Shown here: positions 34,582 to 42,863 of the stretch, in pieces
How positions within the stretch are numbered: the first letter of the stretch is position 1
How the letters are laid out: every line of letters begins with the position of its first letter
Source: Bin87 sp965203985
GTDB taxonomy: Bacteria; Chloroflexota; Dehalococcoidia; Lucifugimonadales; UBA3495
NCBI GenBank assembly: GCA_965203985.1
Contig: CBDBDS010000010.1
Location: 1-64,000 of the forward strand
Reading direction: 5' to 3'
Length of the DNA: 64,000 nucleotides
The notes under the pieces: generated by a model
The model's input: only the letters and a program-made list of their open reading frames with translations
What the model was told of the DNA's origin: nothing
Database searches by the model: none
Translations under genes and position numbers: made by a program

Positions 34582-34876
34582 CAGTCAGACAATTCGAGCG
34601 GTAGGGGTCAACGCTTCCGGCGCATTGCTGACAGTGACGCTGGACAATGGAATGATCGTCAGTGTCCCGCTCAGTTGGTACCCTCGGTTGTACGAATCCA
34701 CGGCTGAGGAGCGCACTCACTGGAGTTTGATCGGGGGTGGAATCGGCATACGGTGGGATGGAATAGATGAGGATATCAGCGTCGCTGGATTGCTGGCTGG
34801 ACGCCGCTCCGGTGAGAGTGAGAAATCTTTAGCTCGGTGGCGGGCGTCCCGGCCGCGTGTCAAAACGGCACATTGA
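34559..34876 (+). CDS. DUF2442 family protein
   Basis: A 105-residue protein matching DUF2442: AVGVNASGALLTVTLDNGMIVSVPLSWYPRL, then a WSLIGGGIGIRWDGIDEDISVAGLL tail. It overlaps the end of the frameshifted DUF4160 gene, the usual partner. The ATG at 34559 follows GGAGAG. The C-terminal SEKSLARWRASRPR is basic. Function unknown; a two-gene toxin-antitoxin-like module is suspected from the pairing in other genomes. Confidence 0.88.
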   Translation: MSSSRKVDSQTIRAVGVNASGALLTVTLDNGMIVSVPLSWYPRLYESTAEERTHWSLIGGGIGIRWDGIDEDISVAGLLAGRRSGESEKSLARWRASRPRVKTAH

Positions 34877-34904
34877 TCTTGATCTAATACCACACCACGC
34901 TTCT

Positions 34905-35708
34905 ATGACAGAGTCAATTTTTGCCCCGCCCATCGTCGTCAAGATCGGCGGGAGCACCCTGGGCGGCAACGACACATCGTTGCAGGACCTGGTTGCTCTG
35001 CACGCATCCGGGAAACCGGTGGTGATCGTTCACGGCGGCGGCAACGTAATCAGCGAGTGGATGCAGCGGCAGAACCTGGCGCCCAACTTTGTTAACGGGT
35101 TGCGGGTGACCGATGCGCCATCCCTGGAGATCGTGGTGGCGGTGCTGGGCGGGCTGGTGAACAAGGAACTCACCGCGCAGATGCAGCGGCTGGGCGCGCC
35201 GACCATCGGCATCAGCGGCATGGACGGCAACCTGCTGCAGGCCCATGTGGCCAACCCGGACCTCGGGTATGTGGGAGAGGTCACCGCGGTCGATCCGGGC
35301 CCGGTGCGAGCGATCCTATCGGCCGGGTTCATTCCGATGGTGTCGCCCATCGCGGTGGACGTCAGCAAGGACAGTGAGCACGCGGGCCAGCCGCTGAACG
35401 TGAACGGTGACACGGCGGCCGGGGCGCTGGCGCATGCGCTGCGGGCGGAACGCATCATTTTCCTGACCGACGTGGCCGGCGTGATGGACAACGGCGGTCG
35501 GGTTATACCGCGGCTGGACGCACGAGGCGCGGAGCAGTTGCGGGCATCCGGCGTGGCGCGAGGCGGGATGCTGCCCAAGCTGGCGGCGTGCCTGGACGCG
35601 CTGGCCGACGCGGCGGTGCCGATTGCGCACATCGTGGACGGTCGAGAGCCTGGGGCGGTGATGAACTGCGTGAACGCGAGGCCGGTAGGGACGAGGATAA
35701 CCGCCTGA
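34905..35708 (+). CDS. argB: acetylglutamate kinase ArgB
   Basis: Phosphorylates N-acetylglutamate in arginine synthesis. The 267 residues show VVKIGGS with the catalytic Lys13, VHGGG (42-46), and PLNVNGDTAAGALA and RGGMLPKL of the amino-acid kinase fold. I used the ATG at 34905; a GTG at 34857 inside the DUF2442 gene would add 16 unconserved residues. It follows argJ with the DUF4160/DUF2442 pair in between and is closed by a strong terminator. Confidence 0.95.
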   Translation: MTESIFAPPIVVKIGGSTLGGNDTSLQDLVALHASGKPVVIVHGGGNVISEWMQRQNLAPNFVNGLRVTDAPSLEIVVAVLGGLVNKELTAQMQRLGAPTIGISGMDGNLLQAHVANPDLGYVGEVTAVDPGPVRAILSAGFIPMVSPIAVDVSKDSEHAGQPLNVNGDTAAGALAHALRAERIIFLTDVAGVMDNGGRVIPRLDARGAEQLRASGVARGGMLPKLAACLDALADAAVPIAHIVDGREPGAVMNCVNARPVGTRITA

Positions 35709-35732
35709 GGGGGATTGGTCGCGCCGCGAGCG

Positions 35733-35762
35733 TATGGGTTCCTGCTTTCGCAGGAAAGACGG
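35733..35762. repeat. short palindromic repeat, family C copy 4
   Basis: GGGTTCCTGCTTTCGCAGGA followed by AAGACGGGG, the same hairpin as at 2061-2095, between argB and its terminator. Confidence 0.55.
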
Positions 35763-35827
35763 GGATATAAGCACCGGAACGGCGAGTATGTAAATACGGA
35801 AGCGACGGGTGTGTACACAAAGCGACA

Positions 35828-35858
35828 GGGGCGGGTCAACGACCCGCCCCCGTTTTTT
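35828..35858 (+). terminator. intrinsic terminator after argB
   Basis: Perfect 10-bp stem GGGGCGGGTC / GACCCGCCCC with an AAC loop, then CG and six Ts. Confidence 0.9.
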
Positions 35859-35881
35859 GGAGTCGGTCGACGCCAGAGGGG

Positions 35882-36346
35882 TCAGGCGGCGATCAGGTCC
35901 TTGGCGACGGCGTCCGGGATCAGGTCGCCCTGGGCGGCCAGGTGTGCCTTGATGGCATCGGCGGCGGCGTTGACCATTTCCGGATCCAGGTTGGCAGCGG
36001 CCTCGGGATACCCGGCCTCGGACAGGTAGGTGGCGGTCTGCTCCCGGAGTTGCTCCAGGGAGAAATCGAGCTGCGTTGCCGCATCGCGCATTTCCTCGGG
36101 GTAGTCGACGTGGGATCCGCCGGCGCCGAGCTTGTCGTAGCCGCCCTTGTGCCAGTGGCCGCGGGCTCCGTGGGGGTCGAACCGGATGATTTCAACGCCC
36201 TGGACGTCCACGCCGAAGGTCGGGCCACCGAACTTGGCCTTGAGGCAGCGGAGCGGCCAGAGATACATGGTGACGTCGCCGGTCTTGCTAAGCGGGCGAA
36301 CCATCACGCGGCCCAGATAGGACTCGCCATCGATCATCGTTGCCAT
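35882..36346 (-). CDS. conserved hypothetical protein with an HGARGHWHKGGYD motif
   Basis: A 154-residue protein I cannot assign. The first half has GRVMVRPLSKTGDVTMYLWP and then a distinctive IRFDPHGARGHWHKGGYDKL followed by GGSHVDYPEEM, whose histidines and aspartates could bind metal. The second half (about 75-154) is helical and alanine-rich. The ATG at 36346 has AGGAGG nine bases upstream. It stands alone between the argB terminator and a family B repeat. Confidence 0.65.
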   Translation of the reverse strand: MATMIDGESYLGRVMVRPLSKTGDVTMYLWPLRCLKAKFGGPTFGVDVQGVEIIRFDPHGARGHWHKGGYDKLGAGGSHVDYPEEMRDAATQLDFSLEQLREQTATYLSEAGYPEAAANLDPEMVNAAADAIKAHLAAQGDLIPDAVAKDLIAA

Positions 36347-36437
36347 GAAAAATCCTCCTGACGGCGGCTTCAATCCGCCGGGTAATCACCTGCGTATAGT
36401 ATCACAGAAAGCCGATCCTCCCATCGCGCGGTTCCGG

Positions 36438-36608
36438 CTCACGCGTACCTGCTTTGCCGAGGAGGAGCAATTTGCATGGATAAACAGGATAACGGAATGG
36501 TATGAGTTGGATGATAGGAACCGGCATAGCGGGTCGCATCAATCTGATCCGATCCTGTATTCCCTGTTCGTCGATGTAAGTTTCCCCCTCTCCATGTGTA
36601 CACATGAG
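36438..36608. repeat. intergenic element with terminal inverted repeats, family B copy 3
   Basis: Left end CTCACGCGTACCTGCTTTGC then GGAGCAATTTGCATGGATAA and ACAGGATAACGG; reverse complement of the right end CTCATGTGTACACATGGAGA then GGGGGAAACTTACATCG and AGGGAATACAGGATCGG. About 171 bp, lying in a 362-bp gap with nothing else recognised. Confidence 0.7.
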
Positions 36609-36708
36609 GCGGTTTCGGTCTAGTTTGCCGCAAGCGGGGATGGTGTAAGCGCCGCATGAACCGCAGTGCCAGGGGTTATACTCACCGCACACAAAGTTGA
36701 GAGATGTG

Positions 36709-38079
36709 ATGACTCGTTCAACCCTGAAAGCCGGGAGCGTGATGCTGCTGGCGGCGTTTTTGGCGCTGGCCGTGGCGGCCTGCGCGCAGAGCGCGGCGCC
36801 GGCAGAAGAGTCCGCAGAGCCGGCGAGCCCGACGTCGGCGCCCGCTGTTGCGCCCGCATCGGGAGATTCCGCGCCGGCGGCGGAGACCACCCCCGCGCCC
36901 GCGGAGTCAGTCGAAACGACGCCGGCCGTGGTGTTGCCCACGGGCGAACTGCCCGCCACACAGGCCCCAACGGCGACACCGGCGGAGGAGGCCAAAGCCA
37001 AACCGATTGCCCAGGACATCCCGAACGTAGAGGGCATCGATGCGTGGCTCAACACGGACGATGCGCTGACCATCCAGGGACTGGTAGGAGAGGGCAACGT
37101 GGTGCTGGTCGACTTCTGGACGTACACCTGCGTCAACTGCATCCGGACTCTGCCGTTCCTGCGGGATTGGTGGTCGCGCTACGAGGACGACGGGCTGGTG
37201 ATCCTGGGCATCCACACGCCGGAATTCGAGTTTGAGAAGGACCACGAAAACGTGGCGGAAGCGCTGAAGACCCACGAGATCGGGTGGCCGGTGGCGCAGG
37301 ATAACGACCGGGTGACGTGGCGGAACTTTGAGAACCGCTACTGGCCGGCGAAGTACCTGTTCAACAGCCAAGGTGAGATGATCTACTCCCACTTTGGCGA
37401 AGGGGCGTACGGCGAGACCGAGCAGAAGATACGCAACGCGCTGGTGGAAGCCGGAGCGGACCTCTCCGATGATCCGCTGGACTTGCCGCAAGACCAGGTA
37501 CGGGACGCGGCGTTCCAGTCGGCGCGAATCGGTGGGAGCGCTCCGGTGACGCCCGAACTGTACGCGGGTTGGCAACGGAACGTGGGCGTGGCGCGGTCGG
37601 GTCGCCATCCTTACGTGGCGCAGTATGAGGACTATTTCCAGTCAATACTCGACGACGGCAGCGGCTTGATCGACGTTCAGGTGCCCCAGGACCTGCATCC
37701 ACACCTGCTCTATTTCCAGGGTGTCTGGTCGGTGGAACCGGAGCGCATCCGGCACGCGCGGGTAACCGAGGATCTGGAGGACTACCTGGCGTTGAACTAC
37801 GCGGCCAAGAGCGTAAACGCAGTGCTCACGTCGGACTCCGGCGAGCCCTATGAAGTGGTCGTAACGGTGGACGGCGCGATGCTGTCCGAGGAAAATGCGG
37901 GGGCGGACATCCAATGGGATGAAAACGGGTACTCGTACATCCTCGTGGACGAGCCGAGGATGTACGGTATCGTCGATAACCCGCAGTACCTGCCGCAGTC
38001 GATCCTGACGATGCGCTCGAACTCCGACGACTTCGGCCTGTTTGCCTTCACCTTCGGCGTGTATGCGGAGGGCCCGTGA
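36709..38079 (+). CDS. thioredoxin-like lipoprotein (TlpA/DipZ-type redoxin)
   Basis: A 456-residue exported lipoprotein: signal peptide ending in VAAC (Cys25), a long Pro/Ala/Thr-rich linker to about residue 100, then a thioredoxin fold with the redox motif WTYTCVNC (Cys141, Cys144) as in DipZ-type redoxins. A C-terminal domain (about 290-456) resembles the beta-rich tail of DipZ proteins. It probably handles disulfide chemistry or thiol oxidation outside the membrane. The stop overlaps the next lipoprotein gene as TGATG. Start ATG at 36709, after GAGAG. Confidence 0.85.
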   Translation: MTRSTLKAGSVMLLAAFLALAVAACAQSAAPAEESAEPASPTSAPAVAPASGDSAPAAETTPAPAESVETTPAVVLPTGELPATQAPTATPAEEAKAKPIAQDIPNVEGIDAWLNTDDALTIQGLVGEGNVVLVDFWTYTCVNCIRTLPFLRDWWSRYEDDGLVILGIHTPEFEFEKDHENVAEALKTHEIGWPVAQDNDRVTWRNFENRYWPAKYLFNSQGEMIYSHFGEGAYGETEQKIRNALVEAGADLSDDPLDLPQDQVRDAAFQSARIGGSAPVTPELYAGWQRNVGVARSGRHPYVAQYEDYFQSILDDGSGLIDVQVPQDLHPHLLYFQGVWSVEPERIRHARVTEDLEDYLALNYAAKSVNAVLTSDSGEPYEVVVTVDGAMLSEENAGADIQWDENGYSYILVDEPRMYGIVDNPQYLPQSILTMRSNSDDFGLFAFTFGVYAEGP

Positions 38080-39011
38080 TGCGGGCGGGCCTGCTGGCGG
38101 TTGCGGTTGCCCTGGGGGTGATGGCCTTGGTCGCCTGCGGCGGACCGGCGCCAGAGCCGCCGCCGCCGGAGACTCCAGCAGCGCCGGTTATCCAGGTGCC
38201 CACGGCTGCGCCCGACGGCGGTGAAATCCAGTCGCACCTGGCGACCAAGGTGCTGGAAGTGGGCACACAACGGGTGGCGTTCCTGCTGAACACGCGGAAA
38301 GCGCTGGTCAAGGCGCCGCAGGTGAGTATCTTGGTTGCCCCCACTGATGAGTCGGGTCCGGCGACGGAGATCACCGCAGACTACAACGCGTGGCCCTACG
38401 GTGTTCGCGGGTCATACGTGGCTCCGGTGTATTTCCCGTCGCCGGGCGATTACCGGCTGACGGTGATGCCTGTGGGCGGAGAGGTTTCCGGGGAGGCGGT
38501 GATTGACGTTTCGGTGGCGGCCGATTCGCCCGTCCCGTCGATTGGGGAAGCTGCCCCGGCCAGCGAAACGAAGACGCTTGACGATCCCGCGGAGATAACC
38601 GACCTGACCACCGCGTACGAACCGGACGATGACCTCTACCGGATGTCGGTGGCGGAGGCCGTGGAATCTGGCAAGCCTTCGGTAGTCGTGTTTGCCACGC
38701 CGGCTTTCTGCACCAGTCCGACGTGCGGCCCGCAGGTGGATACGGTGTCGGAACTGAGAGTGGAACACCCGGACGCCGCCAACTACATCCACGTGGAGCT
38801 ATATGACAACCCCGCGGAGATACAGGGAGACCTGAGCCAAGCGCGATTGGTACCAGCGGCTGACGAGTGGGGGTTCACGCAGATACCCGGGTGGACCAAC
38901 GAGTCGTGGGTGTTCGTGCTGGACGACGAAGGGATTGTGCGGCAGAGGTTCGAAGGGTTTGCGACACTGGCGGAGTTGGAAGCGGCGCTGGCGGAGGCGG
39001 GTGGGCTGTAG
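38079..39011 (+). CDS. lipoprotein with thioredoxin-like domain
   Basis: A 310-residue lipoprotein: MRAGLLAVAVALGVMALVAC with Cys20 as lipobox, a Pro-rich linker, an Ig-like beta region (about 60-150) and a C-terminal thioredoxin-like domain with FATPAFCTSPTC (Cys211, Cys216), a CxxxxC instead of the usual CxxC, and a late cis-proline-like QIPGW. Translation is probably coupled to the preceding redoxin gene, since its ATG overlaps that stop. A partner role in the same extracytoplasmic redox process is inferred. Confidence 0.8.
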   Translation: MRAGLLAVAVALGVMALVACGGPAPEPPPPETPAAPVIQVPTAAPDGGEIQSHLATKVLEVGTQRVAFLLNTRKALVKAPQVSILVAPTDESGPATEITADYNAWPYGVRGSYVAPVYFPSPGDYRLTVMPVGGEVSGEAVIDVSVAADSPVPSIGEAAPASETKTLDDPAEITDLTTAYEPDDDLYRMSVAEAVESGKPSVVVFATPAFCTSPTCGPQVDTVSELRVEHPDAANYIHVELYDNPAEIQGDLSQARLVPAADEWGFTQIPGWTNESWVFVLDDEGIVRQRFEGFATLAELEAALAEAGGL

Positions 39012-39092
39012 TTCCGCGCCGCAAACTGGGTAAACAAGAGAGTTCCGACAGATTGACCCTGTAATGGGCGCGTGATAGAGTTTTCTCGAAAA

Positions 39093-39376
39093 GCTGAGAT
39101 GGAGACGAGTAAGCGGACGACGAGCGTCTTAGCGAGCCTGGCCTGGTGAAAGCAGGCACAATCGTCCCGCCCAAAATCCCTCCGGAGCTGCCGGCTGAAA
39201 CCCGCCTTCCGAAAACGGCGGTGAATAAGCTCAGGCCGGGTTCGTTGCCCGTTAGAAGCGACGGGACATGATGGTGTCCTGCCAGAGAGGCTCACAACGC
39301 CGGTAACACCGGTGCGGTGGGCAAATAGGGTGGTACCGCGGGCAATATGTCCGTCCCTATGGGACGGGCTTTTTTT
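39093..39376 (+). ncRNA. T-box leader of ilvB, probable isoleucine specifier
   Basis: The T-box sequence AGGGTGGTACCGCG is exact at 39327-39340. A terminator follows: CCGTCCC-TAT-GGGACGG (39351-39367) and seven Ts. Stem I can be drawn with GGAG/CTCC (39101-39104, 39180-39183) and GCGGACGA/TCGTCCCGC (39113-39120, 39162-39170); the loop between holds GAGTA on one side and AAAATC on the other, giving specifier ATC (39176-39178), isoleucine. The bulge TGGT pairs with an ACCA tRNA end, as expected for an A discriminator. Uncharged tRNA would antiterminate ilvB. Start and fold are approximate. Confidence 0.9.
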
Positions 39377-39440
39377 GTGTCGCAGCGAACCTTCACCGGC
39401 GCGATCTGGCGGACGGAACGACGCTGTACGGAGAGAAACC

Positions 39441-41135
39441 GTGAAACTGAAAGGTTCGGAAATCATCTGCGAGAGCCTGCTGAGGGAAGGGGTCGACGCC
39501 CTTTTCGGTCACCCGGGAGGCGCAATTCTGCCGTTCTACGACGCGCTGTGGTCGTACCCGCAATTGCGTCACGTGCTGGTGCGGCACGAACAATCGGCGG
39601 CACACGCGGCGGACGGCTACGCCCGGATGACAGGCAAGCCGGGCGTGTGCGTGGCCACGTCGGGTCCGGGGGCGACCAACCTGGTGACCGGGATCATGGG
39701 CGCCAAGGCTGACAGCGTGCCGCTGGTGGCAATCACGGGTCAGGTGGCGCGGGCCGCCATGGGCACTGAGGCGTTCCAGGAGTGCGACATCTGCAGCATC
39801 GCCGCGGTGTGCACCAAGCGGACGTACCTGGTGATGTCGGCCGGCGATCTGGCGCGGACGATACGGGACGCGTTCCGGGTGGCCCAGGAAGGCCGGCCGG
39901 GGCCGGTACTGATCGACGTGCCGCGCGACGTGCAGTTGGAGGAAGCGGAGTTCGAATATCCGGAGACGCCATGGGCCGCGGATCCGGAGTTGTCGGATGA
40001 GACGCTGGAAAACGTCCGGAAGGCGGCCGATCTCATCAACCAAGCGGAGCGGCCGGTGATCATCGCGGGACACGGGATCGTGAACTCCCGCGCGTTCGAC
40101 GAGTTGCTGGCGTTGGCTGAGGGGTCCGGCGTTCCGGTCATCAACACGCTGCTGGGGTTGAGCAGCTTTCCCAGGAATCACCCCCAGAGCCTGGGAATGC
40201 TGGGCATGCACGGGATGTACTGGTGCAACATGGTGGTTGACCAGGCGGACGTCATCGTGGGACTGGGGATGAGGTTCGATGACCGGGTTACCGGCAGGGT
40301 CTCTGGGTTCGCGCCCCACGCTCGAATCGTGCACCTGGATATCGAAGCCACGCAGGTGGGCAGGATCGTGCCGGCGGAAGTACCGTTGGTGGGGGACGCC
40401 AGACCGATCCTCAAGGCGCTGGCTCCGCTGGTGCAAAAGGTGGACCGGTCGGAGTGGATGGCGACGATTGCGCAACTGAAGGCGCAGCATCCGTCGCTGG
40501 CGATTCCGCAGAGCGACGCATTGCTGCCCCAGCAGGTGCTCACCGAGATGAACGAGATGCTGCAGCCTGACGACGACGCGGTGGTGGTGACCGGCGTGGG
40601 GCAGCACCAGATGTGGGCGGCGCAGTACCTGTTCCTGAACCAGCCGAACTCGTTCGTCACGTCCGGCGGGTTGGGTGCGATGGGGTTCGAGGTTCCCGCC
40701 GCGTTGGGAGCGCAGATGGGCCGGCCGGAATCGACGGTGTGGTCGGTGGCGGGCGACGGCGGGTTCCAGATGACACTCCAGGAACTTATCACCGCGGTGG
40801 AAGAGAAACTGCCGATCAAAATCGCGCTGTTCAACAATGGGTATCTGGGGATGGTGCGGCAGTGGCAGGAGATGTTCTTCGATGGCCACCTGAAAGAGGT
40901 TCCGATGCCCGGTCCCGACTACGTCAAGCTGGCCAACGCGTACGGGATTCCCGCGCTGCGGGTGGAACACCAGGAGGACGTGGCCGCGGCGCTGCAGCAA
41001 GCCAAGGACTACGACGGACCGTTCCTCATCGAGTTTGTCGTTGAGCGGGAAACCAACGTGTTCCCCATGGTTCCGCCGGGCGGGTCGCTGGCCGACACGC
41101 TTGAGGACCCGAGGACCATGGCAGCCGCGCGGTGA
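39441..41135 (+). CDS. ilvB: acetolactate synthase large subunit
   Basis: Thiamine-diphosphate enzyme making acetolactate or acetohydroxybutyrate, the first committed step to valine, leucine and isoleucine. The 564 residues have the catalytic Glu50 (LVRHEQSAAHAADGYAR), the FAD-region GMLGMHG, and the ThDP site GDGGFQMTLQEL...NN. The open frame extends back into the T-box, but the GTG at 39441, with GGAGAG five bases before it, gives the family start VKLKGSEIICE. No regulatory subunit gene (ilvN) follows in the window. Confidence 0.95.
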   Translation: MKLKGSEIICESLLREGVDALFGHPGGAILPFYDALWSYPQLRHVLVRHEQSAAHAADGYARMTGKPGVCVATSGPGATNLVTGIMGAKADSVPLVAITGQVARAAMGTEAFQECDICSIAAVCTKRTYLVMSAGDLARTIRDAFRVAQEGRPGPVLIDVPRDVQLEEAEFEYPETPWAADPELSDETLENVRKAADLINQAERPVIIAGHGIVNSRAFDELLALAEGSGVPVINTLLGLSSFPRNHPQSLGMLGMHGMYWCNMVVDQADVIVGLGMRFDDRVTGRVSGFAPHARIVHLDIEATQVGRIVPAEVPLVGDARPILKALAPLVQKVDRSEWMATIAQLKAQHPSLAIPQSDALLPQQVLTEMNEMLQPDDDAVVVTGVGQHQMWAAQYLFLNQPNSFVTSGGLGAMGFEVPAALGAQMGRPESTVWSVAGDGGFQMTLQELITAVEEKLPIKIALFNNGYLGMVRQWQEMFFDGHLKEVPMPGPDYVKLANAYGIPALRVEHQEDVAAALQQAKDYDGPFLIEFVVERETNVFPMVPPGGSLADTLEDPRTMAAAR

Positions 41136-41155
41136 TGCTCGTGAGACGGATGCCC

Positions 41156-41285
41156 TCATGCTCACCCGCTTGGTCATCGCGAGGAGCGCAGTGACTTGGC
41201 GATCTCGTTGTCTGGAAAATCGCTCTTACGATAACGAGATTGCCGCGCTGCGCTCGCCATGACAGCGCGGACGAAACCGGGTACG
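41156..41285. repeat. intergenic inverted repeat, family D copy 1
   Basis: Core arms GGTCATCGCGAGGAGCGCAG and, reverse-complemented, GTCATGGCGAGCGCAGCGCG, with GCGATCTCGTT and GCAATCTCGTT inside. The flanks carry the outer module: CTCATGCTCACCCGCTTGG on the left and a reverse-complemented GCGTACCCGGTTTCG on the right. Lies between ilvB and the small HTH gene. Confidence 0.65.
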
Positions 41286-41374
41286 CGTGGAACGGATGCC
41301 GACTTGCCGCTATTCGGGGTTGGTGGTAGAAATAGGCATTGCTGCCTGATGAATGCTGCGATTGGAGGTGCAGA

Positions 41375-41785
41375 ATGCCCCGGGTCACTATCCAGGAAGC
41401 CTCGCGGATCCTGAACGTATCCCAGGACGTGATCCGCAAGGACGTCCGCGCTGGGAAGCTACAGGCCACCAAAGAAGGTGGCCCCACCGGTACCCGATGG
41501 ATGGTGGACATCCCGGACGACGTGGAAGAATACACGGACGATTTCAAGGAAGGCATCCACGATCTGGCGCGCTCGCTGACCCCGTGGTGGTTCGACAATC
41601 CCCGTCGGGAGGGTGTGGTCCACTACCTGGAAAGCCTGGGCATCGAAGAGGTGGAACCCTTCTTCCTGTGCGGGGCCAAGGGCGAGGACATCTGGCCGGC
41701 CACCGGGCACGAGACCTGGCAGAGGTGTCCGGAGTGCGTCCTTGAGGTCCACGACCAGGGCATGCCGATGGAGACGAGGGAATAA
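41375..41785 (+). CDS. small helix-turn-helix (MerR/excisionase-like) protein
   Basis: A 136-residue protein. The first 50 residues form an excisionase-like HTH: VTIQEASRILNVSQDVIRKDVRAGKLQATK. The C-terminal part is acidic and carries CGAKGEDIW and CPEC, possibly a metal site. DNA target unknown; no recombinase is adjacent, so a stand-alone regulator is more likely than a phage excisionase. The ATG at 41375 follows GGAGG. A hairpin terminator lies 27 bp after the stop. Confidence 0.75.
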   Translation: MPRVTIQEASRILNVSQDVIRKDVRAGKLQATKEGGPTGTRWMVDIPDDVEEYTDDFKEGIHDLARSLTPWWFDNPRREGVVHYLESLGIEEVEPFFLCGAKGEDIWPATGHETWQRCPECVLEVHDQGMPMETRE

Positions 41786-41812
41786 ACATCCCCCGACGCA
41801 CGGTCATTGCGT

Positions 41813-41843
41813 ACGAGCCGCAAGAACGCGGCTCGTTTCGTTT
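41813..41843 (+). terminator. intrinsic terminator after the HTH gene
   Basis: Perfect 9-bp stem ACGAGCCGC / GCGGCTCGT with a 6-base loop, followed by TTCGTTT. The T-run is interrupted, so it may be moderately efficient. Confidence 0.7.
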
Positions 41844-41898
41844 GTCTCTCTACGCGATTTGGACCGTACTCCCGAGGGTGACTGCCTGACCGGAGCGG

Positions 41899-42825
41899 TC
41901 AGGCCGCGCCTTGCGCATAGGGTTTGAGGGCGGCGTAGATCACGTCGTTGATCGGCGTGGCGACACCGGCGGATTCACCGGCGCGGACGACGGCGCCATT
42001 CAACGCTTCCAACTCCATGGGGCGGCCGGCCAGCAGGTCGGCGTGCATGGACGCGCTCATGGCTCCCTTGGCGGACTCCATGTAGTCGAGAGTGTCGGCG
42101 ACGATGCTCGGCGAGAGGTCGACGCCGGAGCCACGGCCGGCCGCCTCGATCTCAGTCATGCAGCCCACGATGATCTTGTGCCATTCGGGGCGAGGGAGCA
42201 GGTCACGGAGGTACTCGCGGGCCAGCGAGGTGGTGCCGGCCATGGTGGTGATGAAGAGGAACTTGGTCCACAGGGTTACGGCGATGTCGTCCTCAGCCTC
42301 GGCGGGTACGGCTGCATCGCGGAAAGCGGCGCAGATGGCCTCGGCTCGTTGCTGATGGGACGGGTCGCTGCCCCGGATGCTGCCGGTGACGATGCGAACA
42401 ATGTCACCGGCCTGGGTGACGACGCCGGGCCCGGAGCGGCCGGCCTCGATATAGGCCGCGCCGGGCAAGACCACGGCGTCCGGAAAGGCAGCCACCAGCG
42501 TCAGATAGGAATCGATGCCGTTTTGGAGACAGAGGATCGCCGTATCCGGGCCAATCATGGGAGCCATTTGCGGCACGGCCACGGCGTTGTGGTAGGTCTT
42601 GGTGGTGAGCAGGGCCAAATCCACGGGGCCGACCTGGGCGGGTTGGTCGGTGGCGGAACAGGGGACGGTGAAGTCGCCGGCCTGGGTCTGCATCCTTAGC
42701 CCGTCGCGGCGGATGGCATCCAGGTGTTCGCCGCGGGCGATGAGCGTTACGTCGTGCCCGGCGCGGGCCAACATGCCGCCGAAGTAGCCGCCGATGCTGC
42801 CGGCGCCCATCACTGCCACTTTCAT
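41899..42825 (-). CDS. panE: 2-dehydropantoate 2-reductase
   Basis: NADPH-dependent ketopantoate reductase of pantothenate/CoA synthesis. The 308 residues begin with the dinucleotide-binding GAGSIGGYFGG (7-17), then LLTTKTY with Lys76, and WTKFLF with the likely catalytic Lys188. The ATG at 42825 is used. Members of this family also act on other 2-keto acids, so the exact substrate is less certain than the family. The next gene upstream is an Uma2 gene with no evident link. Confidence 0.88.
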   Translation of the reverse strand: MKVAVMGAGSIGGYFGGMLARAGHDVTLIARGEHLDAIRRDGLRMQTQAGDFTVPCSATDQPAQVGPVDLALLTTKTYHNAVAVPQMAPMIGPDTAILCLQNGIDSYLTLVAAFPDAVVLPGAAYIEAGRSGPGVVTQAGDIVRIVTGSIRGSDPSHQQRAEAICAAFRDAAVPAEAEDDIAVTLWTKFLFITTMAGTTSLAREYLRDLLPRPEWHKIIVGCMTEIEAAGRGSGVDLSPSIVADTLDYMESAKGAMSASMHADLLAGRPMELEALNGAVVRAGESAGVATPINDVIYAALKPYAQGAA

Positions 42826-42863
42826 TGGCTATAGCTCCTTTTCAGTACTGGAACGGCCGCAGG

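Noticed and set aside
41375..41785. Phage excisionase suggesting a prophage remnant
   Set aside because: The HTH is excisionase-like, but there is no integrase, attachment site or phage gene nearby; the only tyrosine recombinase is the operon-borne XerC at 56.5 kb.
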